From Caryophanales bacterium UBA4855 (GTDB taxonomy: Bacteria > Bacillota_I > Bacilli_A > RFN20 > CAG-826): DNA of 64,000 nucleotides. A program made the translations under genes and the position numbers. This document shows positions 52,022 to 59,091 of this stretch, piece by piece (position 1 is the first letter of the stretch; every line of letters starts with the position of its first letter). Location of the stretch: contig DHEH01000002.1 of assembly GCA_002399785.1 (NCBI GenBank), positions 101,279 to 165,278 of the forward strand. The letters run 5' to 3'. The notes below the pieces were generated by a model that saw nothing but the letters and a program-made list of their open reading frames with translations, did no database searches and was not told the origin of the DNA.

Positions 52022-52312
52022 TTATTTCTTAGCTGCAGCTTTATCATCTGCATTGTTTCCAAAATGACCCTTGAAGGTTCTTGTTGGAGCAAATTCACCT
52101 AACTTATGACCGACCATATCTTCAGTTACATAAACTGTAATAAAGGTATGTCCGTTATAAACAGCAAATGTTTGTTCAACGAACTCAGGGAAGATTGTAC
52201 TTCTTCTAGACCAGGTTTTGATGACGGCTTTTTTGTTTGAGGCATTTAAGGCTTCAACTTTTTTCATTAAGCTAGCATCGATGAATGGTCCTTTTTTCAA
52301 ACTACGTGACAT
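52022..52312 (-). CDS. rpsS: 30S ribosomal protein S19
   Basis: 96 aa. SRSLKKGPFIDASLMKKVEA, TWSRRSTIFPEFV and HKLGEFAPTRTFKGH are diagnostic. Confidence 0.97.
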   Translation of the reverse strand: MSRSLKKGPFIDASLMKKVEALNASNKKAVIKTWSRRSTIFPEFVEQTFAVYNGHTFITVYVTEDMVGHKLGEFAPTRTFKGHFGNNADDKAAAKK

Positions 52313-52333
52313 ATTTTTTCTCCTTTCCTAAGT

Positions 52334-53167
52334 TTATTTAGCATTACATCTTCTAACGATTAATTTAGAAGAGGCTTTCTTTGCTTTTCTTGTCTTAACA
52401 CCAAGAGCTCTCTTGCCCCATGGTGTACGAGGTGCATCACGTCCAACTGGACACTTACCTTCACCACCACCGTGTGGGTGATCTGGTGGGTTCATAGCGC
52501 TACCTCTAACGGTTGGTCTGACACCAAGATATCTTCTCTTACCAGCTTTACCTAAGTTGACAAGATTGAAATCTTCATTACCAACGATACCAATTGTTGC
52601 TCTACAAGTATCAAGAATCTTACGAGTCTCTCCGCTTTGAAGTCTAACAATGACGTATTTTCCTTCTTTACCTAAGACTTGTGCGGAACAACCAGCTGAT
52701 CTACAAAGTTGTCCACCTTTCTTAGGGGCAAGTTCAACGTTGTGGATAAATGTACCTTCAGGTATATTCCTTAATAATAAGGCATTGCCTACGACGATAT
52801 CGCAAGCTTCTCCACTAACGATGGAATCACCGACCTTAAGTCCTTGAGGTTTGATGATGTATCTTTTTTCGCCATCTGAATAATTAATTAAGCAGATGTT
52901 GGCGTTTCTGTTTGGATCGTACTCAATTGTAGCGACCTTTCCAACTACTCCATCTTTATCTCTTTTGAAATCGATAATTCTGTACTTGGTTTTGTTGCCT
53001 CCACCGATATGACGGCAAGTAATAACACCTTGGTTATTTCTTCCACCGGATTTCTTTAGTGTGACAACTAAACTTTTTTCAGGAGTGGATGTAGTAACTT
53101 CTTCATATGACATTGTAGTCATTTCACGTCTTGAAGGAGTATATGGTTTATATGATTTTATTGACAT
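52334..53167 (-). CDS. rplB: 50S ribosomal protein L2
   Basis: 277 aa. SIKSYKPYTPSRREMTTMSY start; GGGNKTKYRIIDFKRDKDGV and RGSAMNPPDHPHGGGEGKCP (peptidyl-transferase loop) identify L2. Confidence 0.97.
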   Translation of the reverse strand: MSIKSYKPYTPSRREMTTMSYEEVTTSTPEKSLVVTLKKSGGRNNQGVITCRHIGGGNKTKYRIIDFKRDKDGVVGKVATIEYDPNRNANICLINYSDGEKRYIIKPQGLKVGDSIVSGEACDIVVGNALLLRNIPEGTFIHNVELAPKKGGQLCRSAGCSAQVLGKEGKYVIVRLQSGETRKILDTCRATIGIVGNEDFNLVNLGKAGKRRYLGVRPTVRGSAMNPPDHPHGGGEGKCPVGRDAPRTPWGKRALGVKTRKAKKASSKLIVRRCNAK

Positions 53168-53194
53168 TTTATTTCTCCTATATATAAGTTAATT

Positions 53195-53656
53195 TTATTC
53201 AGCGAATAAGTTGATTGTTTCACCTTGTCTAATTGTGACAATAGCTTTCTTGAATCCACTTATCGTTCCTTTGAACTTACTGCCTCTTGTAGTTGATTTC
53301 TCAATTTGTTTAACAGTTGAGATACCAGTTACATGGACATTGTAGATGTGCTCAATCGCATTTCTGATTTCAGTTTTGTTAGCACTCTTCTTTACTTTGA
53401 AAGTAAATTGGTTAACAGTTTGTGATTGAGCCATACTCTTTTCAGTGATTAATGGTTCTTTGATAATTTCATAATCGTGAATAGTAGCTTTTTTTGAGTC
53501 GGCCTTAACAGGTGCGACTTCTGCTTTAACTGGAGCAGTTTCTTCAACCTTAGCTTTTGGAGCAGCCTTTTTAGCGGCAACTTTCTTAGCAGGTTTCTTA
53601 ACTTCTTCTTTAACTTCGGTTTCAGCAACTTCGACTGTTTTCTTTGCGGTAGCCAT
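53195..53656 (-). CDS. rplW: 50S ribosomal protein L23 with extended N-terminus
   Basis: 153 aa against about 95 for standard L23. The first 58 residues are Lys/Ala/Val/Glu-rich (KKPAKKVAAKKAAPKAKVEE and on). The core begins IHDYEIIKEPLITEKSMAQS and ends KKAIVTIRQGETINLFAE. Its ATG overlaps the rplD stop. Confidence 0.94.
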   Translation of the reverse strand: MATAKKTVEVAETEVKEEVKKPAKKVAAKKAAPKAKVEETAPVKAEVAPVKADSKKATIHDYEIIKEPLITEKSMAQSQTVNQFTFKVKKSANKTEIRNAIEHIYNVHVTGISTVKQIEKSTTRGSKFKGTISGFKKAIVTIRQGETINLFAE

Positions 53657-54276
53657 TATTTAAGATCCTCCTCAATCTTTTTGATGTCACTTGATAAAAT
53701 GACAATCTTGTTAGCGTTGAGTAAGTCATAAACGGAAATGTTATTTACTCCTCTAACGATGATGTTGGTTAAGTTAGCACAACCTTGAAGAATTGCGCTA
53801 TCTTCACTAACAAGTAAAACTTTTTGATCATTGACTTTAAGAGCGTTCTCAACTTCAATAATTTCTTTTGTCTTACCACCAACAGTTAATTTATCGAGAA
53901 CAACGAAGTCTTTAACTTTAGTAGTTAATGCACTCTTGAGAGCGAGATCGTGTTCTTTCTTGTTTTGCTTTAATGTAAAACTTTGTTTTCCATCAGGTCC
54001 GTTGACGCATCCGCCACCAACCCAGATTGGGGAACGAGTAGAACCAGCTCTTGCTCTACCAGTACCTTTTTGTCTAAATGGTTTCTTACCACCACCAGAT
54101 ACTTCGTGTCTTCTTTTAGTTTTAGCAGTAGCTTGTCTTGAATTGGAAGAATAAGTCATAACGGCGTCAAACATTGTTTGTTCGTTGACTTCAACTCCAA
54201 AGACATCTTTGCTTAACTTAATAGTAGAAACTTCAGCACCAGTTTGGGATAAAACCTTAATATTAATATCTGCCAT
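53656..54276 (-). CDS. rplD: 50S ribosomal protein L4
   Basis: 206 aa. GGGKKPFRQKGTGRARAGST in the conserved loop (residues about 60-80) and the C-terminal Rossmann-like half identify L4. In many bacteria L4 represses its own operon by binding the leader, and a structured leader is present upstream of rpsJ. Confidence 0.96.
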   Translation of the reverse strand: MADINIKVLSQTGAEVSTIKLSKDVFGVEVNEQTMFDAVMTYSSNSRQATAKTKRRHEVSGGGKKPFRQKGTGRARAGSTRSPIWVGGGCVNGPDGKQSFTLKQNKKEHDLALKSALTTKVKDFVVLDKLTVGGKTKEIIEVENALKVNDQKVLLVSEDSAILQGCANLTNIIVRGVNNISVYDLLNANKIVILSSDIKKIEEDLK

Positions 54277-54294
54277 AATTTTGTCTCCTTTCTA

Positions 54295-55197
54295 CTATTC
54301 AGCTTTTTTATCATCAGCCTTTGGGGCTTCTTCTGCAGCTTGAGCAGCAGCAGCTTCAGCTTCAGCCTTAGCTTTTGCTTCAGCAGCTTGTTTTTCAGCA
54401 TTAGCTTTAACTCTAGCTTCTTCTTCAGCAGCTTTCTTAGCGGCTTCTTCAGCTTCTTTCTTAGCTCTTGCTTCTTCTTTAACTTTAGCTTCAGCTTCGA
54501 GTTTAGCTCTAAGATCAGCTTCAAGTTTTTCTCTATTCATTAATGCACCAACTTTTGTTGGGTAATCTAATGGTTTGATAGCACTTCTGATTTTAATTAA
54601 TGATTTCTTTGGTCCTGGAACACCACCTAACAATAAGATGTAATTTTGTTCAAGGTTAACGGAAACGACGATTGAATTAAGAACAGTAGCACTTTGGTTT
54701 CCCATGTGACCTGCCATCTTCTTGCCAGGAATAACACGGTTGTTACATCTACCATTATTAGCAAATGATCCCATTTGTCTGTGGTAACCAGATCCGTGAC
54801 CTTTAGGTCCAATCTTGTGACCCCATCTCTTAATAACACCAGCAAATCCTCTACCTTTGCTAGTTCCAATAACATCAACTTGTTCTCCAGCATTGAAGAG
54901 ATCAACTGTGATATTGGCACCAACTTCGAAATTATTCATTTCGTCACCTTGAAGTTCAAATAAATTGGCTTTTGGTGAAACGTTAGCTTTAGTGAAGATT
55001 CCTTTTTCACATTTATTAAGGTTCTTCTCTTTTTTGTCTTCATATCCAACTTGGATTGAAGCATAACCTTCTTTTTCGTTTGTCTTCTTTTGGGTGACAA
55101 CGTTTGGTAAGACTTCGACAACGGTAACAGCATACATTGTTCCATCTTCGCCATAAACTTGAGTCATGCCCATTTTACGTCCGATGATTTGTTTCAT
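54295..55197 (-). CDS. rplC: 50S ribosomal protein L3 with long C-terminal coiled extension
   Basis: 300 aa against about 210 for standard L3. KQIIGRKMGMTQVYGEDGTM, GTSKGRGFAGVIKRWGHKIG and GVPGPKKSLIKIRSAIKPLD are the normal core. From about residue 222 a long Ala/Glu/Lys tail follows (KLEADLRAKLEAEAKVKEEA and on) that should form a single charged helix or coiled coil. The opposite strand of this low-complexity stretch also lacks stops, which makes false overlapping frames. Confidence 0.95.
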   Translation of the reverse strand: MKQIIGRKMGMTQVYGEDGTMYAVTVVEVLPNVVTQKKTNEKEGYASIQVGYEDKKEKNLNKCEKGIFTKANVSPKANLFELQGDEMNNFEVGANITVDLFNAGEQVDVIGTSKGRGFAGVIKRWGHKIGPKGHGSGYHRQMGSFANNGRCNNRVIPGKKMAGHMGNQSATVLNSIVVSVNLEQNYILLLGGVPGPKKSLIKIRSAIKPLDYPTKVGALMNREKLEADLRAKLEAEAKVKEEARAKKEAEEAAKKAAEEEARVKANAEKQAAEAKAKAEAEAAAAQAAEEAPKADDKKAE

Positions 55198-55212
55198 TTG
55201 TCCTACCTCCTA

Positions 55213-55524
55213 CTATAACTTGATATCGATATCAACGCCTGAAGGTAAGTCTAACTTCCTAAGTGCATTGATTGTTTCACTGTTTGGATTAACAATGTCG
55301 ATAATTCTCTTGTGTGTTCTGATTTCAAATTGCTCACGACTATCTTTGTATTTAAAGACAGCTCTTAAAATAGTAACAACTTGTTTTTCCGTTGGAAGCG
55401 GAACAGGTCCAACAACACTTGCGCCTGTTTTAGTGATCGCTGTAACAATCTTGCCACATGCAGTATCAAGTACTTTGTGGTCATAGGCTTGTAAACGAAC
55501 TCTAATCTTCTTTGTTTTTGCCAT
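55213..55524 (-). CDS. rpsJ: 30S ribosomal protein S10
   Basis: 103 aa from the ATG at 55524, preceded by the Shine-Dalgarno GAAAGGAGATT; a longer open frame upstream runs through the leader and is not used. AKTKKIRVRLQAYDHKVLDT and VGPVPLPTEKQVVTILRAVF identify S10. First gene of the operon; ends in TAG, showing that TAG is a working stop here. Confidence 0.97.
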   Translation of the reverse strand: MAKTKKIRVRLQAYDHKVLDTACGKIVTAITKTGASVVGPVPLPTEKQVVTILRAVFKYKDSREQFEIRTHKRIIDIVNPNSETINALRKLDLPSGVDIDIKL

Positions 55525-55560
55525 GAATTTAATCTCCTTTCGATTTAAATTTCCACTTAA

Positions 55561-55653
55561 CACTTGCTCAATGCGAATTACCTGACACATATCATGACAA
55601 CGCCTGTGGGTGTATCAGCAACCTCGCACATCATCGCAAACCGTAAGCAAATG
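55561..55653 (-). promoter_or_regulatory. structured leader of the S10 operon (putative ribosomal-protein autoregulatory element)
   Basis: A closing stem pairs CATTTGCT (55646-55653) with AGCAAGTG (55561-55568), one G-T pair. Inside, CTGATACA (55611-55618) pairs with TGTGTCAG (55582-55589), again with one G-T pair, around a loop with CCCACAGGCGTTGTCATG. It lies between the promoter and the rpsJ start, where many Bacillota carry an L4-type S10 leader. Local GC is higher than in the flanks. Family assignment is by position and helix layout only. Confidence 0.65.
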
Positions 55654-55669
55654 AAATGATACATTATGT

Positions 55670-55698
55670 ATATATAATAAGTCAAATTGTTTTTGTAA
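55670..55698 (-). promoter_or_regulatory. S10 operon promoter region
   Basis: On the minus strand, TTTACA and TTGACT hexamers occur here, with TATATA/TATCAT-like -10 candidates 17-18 nt downstream. Which pair is used cannot be decided. Confidence 0.45.
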
Positions 55699-55754
55699 AT
55701 TTGACCAAATATTTTTAAAAATTTAAGCATCTATCGTTAAAATAAGCAAAAAAT

Positions 55755-55790
55755 TAACCTAAAATTCGACATTATCACCGAATTTTCTTT
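55755..55790. terminator. AT-rich hairpin upstream of the S10 promoter
   Basis: Stem AAAATTCG/CGAATTTT (about 55761-55786) with a 10 nt loop and T-rich sequence on the plus strand. May insulate the operon from antisense or upstream reading. The rest of 55700-55864 is AT-rich with nothing recognised. Confidence 0.45.
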
Positions 55791-55860
55791 TTTTTATTTT
55801 TTTAACTATTTTTTTAGATTTTTTAATCTTCAAAAAATTAACTTCAGCTGTTTCTTAACT

Positions 55861-55899
55861 GAAAAAGTCTAAAAAAATCGATATTTTGAGACTTGTTTT
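55861..55899 (-). terminator. intrinsic terminator after the epimerase gene
   Basis: Stem AAGTCT/AGACTT (55865-55870 with 55889-55894) continuing into an A/T inner helix, followed on the minus strand by a short T-run. It ends the surface module before the ribosomal operon. Confidence 0.75.
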
Positions 55900-56912
55900 T
55901 ACTTATTAATTTGCTTCTTAATTTTACGACATTTTTCAATAAATTCTGGATGGTTTATATACCAAATAATAGTGTCTAAAAAAGCACTATCAAAATCACA
56001 AAATTCAATGTTAGTTAAATGCTTTATTTTGTCGTTTGTAATGCTATATTTTTTGTCATTAATCTTTCGACCAACTTCTCTAAAAATCTCGTAATCGTGG
56101 TGCTTTCCGGTGAAATAATCCACATCTTTAATAATCTTATCAACAATTGTAATATTGTTTTTAAAATTTTGACTAGAGATATTATAAATTTCTCCATTAA
56201 CTCCAATTTTAACCACTTCATGAATGGCGTTAACGTTATCTCCTACAAATAGCCGGTCACGAACGTTTTGTCCATCACCATAAAGGACAATATTTTCTCC
56301 ATATAATAAGGAAGAGAGAGTATGAGGAATTAATTTATCAATAAATTGACGAGGTCCGAAGTTATTAGCGCTTCTAGTAATAGAAATTTGCATTGGACTC
56401 TTATCGACATAACTTAAACACATCAAATCTCCTTTAGCTTTCGATGATGAATAAGGATTCAATGGTCTTAAAGGACTCTTTTCGTCAAATTTTGTTGTAT
56501 CATTATCGATATCGACATCTCCATAAACTTCATCTGTAGAGATCTGCACAAACTTTTTAACTTTAAATTTAATTCCGGCATTCAATAGATTTTGAAGGCC
56601 TTTTACATTGGTTTTTTCAAATATCTTAGGATTTTTAAAAGAATAATCAACACTAGTTTCGGCCGCAAAATTAATGACAATATCTGGTTTAAAATCTTTA
56701 AATATTTTATTAACCAAAATTTTATTATTAATATTGCATTTTTTAAAAGAAACGTTCGATAAAATAAGAATATCTTTGATATTATCGATAAAACCAGTGT
56801 TATTTAAAACATCTAATACAAGAAATTGATTGCCACTCTCTAAAGGGGCGTAATAATTTACAAAATATGAACCGATAAAACCTAAACCACCAGTAATTAC
56901 GATTCTACTCAT
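55899..56912 (-). CDS. NAD-dependent epimerase/dehydratase (dTDP-glucose 4,6-dehydratase-like)
   Basis: Short-chain, extended-type SDR acting on nucleotide sugars, 337 aa. Rossmann motif ITGGLGFIGSYFVNYY. DIVINFAAETSVDYSF, STDEVYG (TDEVYG is diagnostic of RmlB-type dehydratases) and the catalytic NPYSSSKAKGD (YxxxK) follow. RmlB function is likely, but the C-terminus diverges (YSITNDKIKHLTNIEF), and no other rml gene is present, so another nucleotide-sugar reaction is possible. Last gene of the module; begins next to the small exported protein. Confidence 0.82.
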   Translation of the reverse strand: MSRIVITGGLGFIGSYFVNYYAPLESGNQFLVLDVLNNTGFIDNIKDILILSNVSFKKCNINNKILVNKIFKDFKPDIVINFAAETSVDYSFKNPKIFEKTNVKGLQNLLNAGIKFKVKKFVQISTDEVYGDVDIDNDTTKFDEKSPLRPLNPYSSSKAKGDLMCLSYVDKSPMQISITRSANNFGPRQFIDKLIPHTLSSLLYGENIVLYGDGQNVRDRLFVGDNVNAIHEVVKIGVNGEIYNISSQNFKNNITIVDKIIKDVDYFTGKHHDYEIFREVGRKINDKKYSITNDKIKHLTNIEFCDFDSAFLDTIIWYINHPEFIEKCRKIKKQINK

Positions 56913-57389
56913 TTATTTTCCACTATAATCGACTGTAATTCGTAAAGTATCTTCAATACCAGCTGGACCACCATCATTAGCTTCGCACGTAACAGTAACA
57001 ATTTGATATGGAACAGTCTTATCGGGTAAATCACGAATTAATAATTGTCCAGAATAGGCATCGATAAATGATATGTAATTATTACTTGTACAAGAATAAA
57101 TATACGCACTTGATTTTGTGGCGTTTTCTGGAAGAACATAGGTTGTAAAATAATAGCTCATTGCTGGAGTTACTCCATCAGTGTCATAAACATTAGGTTT
57201 GTATTTTAATGTTAAAATCTTTTGTTCTTTATCAAAATTTGTATAAGGATTCGCTTTAGAATCTCTTATTTCGACCGATTCGATATAAACAGTTGGTTGT
57301 ATACCTTGGGCCACCACCCCAAAAAATCCTACAAACACAATTGCAAGTAATGATATAAGTCCGATAACTAAAATTGTACTTTTTTTCAT
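56913..57389 (-). CDS. small exported or membrane-anchored protein
   Basis: Unrecognised protein of 158 aa. An N-terminal membrane helix (residues about 6-28) with no cleavage motif I trust, then about 130 residues outside the cell, probably a beta-sandwich (LTLKYKPNVYDTDGVTPAMS, RDLPDKTVPYQIVTVTCEAN). Its start overlaps the permease stop by 1 bp and it ends next to the epimerase gene, so it belongs to the exporter module. It may be a periplasmic-type accessory subunit of the adjacent ABC transporter. Confidence 0.7.
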   Translation of the reverse strand: MKKSTILVIGLISLLAIVFVGFFGVVAQGIQPTVYIESVEIRDSKANPYTNFDKEQKILTLKYKPNVYDTDGVTPAMSYYFTTYVLPENATKSSAYIYSCTSNNYISFIDAYSGQLLIRDLPDKTVPYQIVTVTCEANDGGPAGIEDTLRITVDYSGK

Positions 57390-59089
57390 TATTCACCACC
57401 CCTATAAATCAATTTTACTCTTCTATCAAAGAGAACAATATTAATAATTAAAAATCCTGCGCCAATAAAAGCCATCTTAATATATGAAGTAGTTAAAGAA
57501 TCTTTAAAATAATAATAAAACAAGACCATCAAAACTACGGGAATTAAAAACGCTAACATAGTTGATTTATTTTCGCTCTTTGAACTACTTACATCACTCA
57601 TAAATTGACTTCTTAAATTTGTAAAATCTAAAGAAGCTGAAAAAAGCATATGACCAATATAAATAAATATGATAGATAATGCAAAATACGCGGTCAAAGT
57701 GCCATCAATTTCTTTTAAAGCCGAAAATACATAACAAGAAATAGATAAAGAAATAACTCCAATTGTCATAGGTAAAATTAACTTCGATAAAAGAATAAAA
57801 TTGCTCTTACGAGGATAAACTCTATTGTAAGCAAAAGCAGTACCTTCCCTAGAATATGCACTCGCAATAACAGAATTAGTTGACATAGCAATTATTGATA
57901 TTAATAAGTAATTGATCACGACTACATAAATCTCACCATTAATATTTAATTCCATTGCCCCAAAAATTTTATTTACTAATGCAACAAATAAAGGAAGAAT
58001 TGCAAAAGTTCCGATAATGGACATCATAAGCGATGGATCACCACCAAACATCATCAATTCTTTATGGATTTGTGCATGAACAAAACTATTCTTTCTGATT
58101 TTGTTCGAGTGAACCAAACTTGTTGATTCAAACTCAAAAGATTTTGACGAAAACTTAAAATAGATAGGATTGACTACTAATATTACGACAAAATACAAAA
58201 CTACACCACTTCCAATGAGAGTCAATAAAACATATAAAGAGTTGAAAGTTAAGAAGTCAACATTGTATCCGTCAAATGTACCGCAAGCAAAATTAGTCAA
58301 TAAATAAAAACCATTCAAATAAGATTCATAACCATTTAAAATTACCTGAATTTTTTTAAAATATGGGGCCCAGTCTTTAAAGATATTAACCTTATCAGGA
58401 ATTTGCATTAAAAGCCAAGCAGCAAACCAAATGATTAAACCACCAAAAATAAAATACACAATAAATTTAATTAAAGAATTTGCTTTTAAGAAACGAACGA
58501 CGTAGTAGGTTGGAATCGAAAGAAGGCTACCAAACAAAACTTCAACAAAAGTAATTATTATCCAAGCTACAAATAACCAAATATATGTGTACCATGGGAA
58601 AGAAAATAACACCATATAACCAAGCAATAAAGGTACTTGAATTAATAAATTACGCACATACTCGCTTAAAAAGAAAGAAAACATACGAGCTACAAAAATA
58701 GTGTTACCATTGCAAGGATATGTCATCATTAATCGATTATCTTCGCTAAAATACAATGTTTTTACTAATCCTAAAACCAAATTAAAGAAACCTAAAATCA
58801 GAATAAAGGTCGATAATAAAGATGGAACTGTAATAGGAACAGTAGGTAAAACACTAAAAATATTAAACATTTTGCAAACATAATAAAACCCAAAACTGAT
58901 TGCTACTAAAACAACAAATAAAATTAATGAGGTTAATAATTTAATTAATGTTTTTTTCTTATTAGCTTTAAAAGATAGAGAAAAACGATCTTGTAAAAGC
59001 ATCTTTGATAAAACAAAAAAAGATGAAAAATCGATAGAAAATCTTTCTTTTAGTTTATTTTGTTTTTTTGCTTTTATCGTTTCGTTCAT
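57389..59089 (-). CDS. ABC-2-like transporter permease
   Basis: Very hydrophobic protein of 566 aa with about twelve predicted membrane helices, starting with a cytoplasmic KAKKQNKLKERFSIDF segment. It lies 2 nt after the ABC-ATPase half of the fusion gene and has no other partner, so it is the likely membrane subunit of that exporter. The pattern of long helices with a cytoplasmic loop holding the YSREGTAFAYNRVYPRKSNF segment (at about 57790-57860) resembles large ABC-2 permeases such as those with YthQ/EcsB-like layouts. Substrate unknown. Confidence 0.75.
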   Translation of the reverse strand: MNETIKAKKQNKLKERFSIDFSSFFVLSKMLLQDRFSLSFKANKKKTLIKLLTSLILFVVLVAISFGFYYVCKMFNIFSVLPTVPITVPSLLSTFILILGFFNLVLGLVKTLYFSEDNRLMMTYPCNGNTIFVARMFSFFLSEYVRNLLIQVPLLLGYMVLFSFPWYTYIWLFVAWIIITFVEVLFGSLLSIPTYYVVRFLKANSLIKFIVYFIFGGLIIWFAAWLLMQIPDKVNIFKDWAPYFKKIQVILNGYESYLNGFYLLTNFACGTFDGYNVDFLTFNSLYVLLTLIGSGVVLYFVVILVVNPIYFKFSSKSFEFESTSLVHSNKIRKNSFVHAQIHKELMMFGGDPSLMMSIIGTFAILPLFVALVNKIFGAMELNINGEIYVVVINYLLISIIAMSTNSVIASAYSREGTAFAYNRVYPRKSNFILLSKLILPMTIGVISLSISCYVFSALKEIDGTLTAYFALSIIFIYIGHMLFSASLDFTNLRSQFMSDVSSSKSENKSTMLAFLIPVVLMVLFYYYFKDSLTTSYIKMAFIGAGFLIINIVLFDRRVKLIYRGGE

Positions 59090-59091
59090 TT

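Noticed and set aside
54213..54524. Leucine/lysine-rich and serine/phenylalanine-rich frames overlapping the end of L3
   Set aside because: They are other frames of the low-complexity Ala/Glu/Lys tail of L3, with no Shine-Dalgarno and odd composition.
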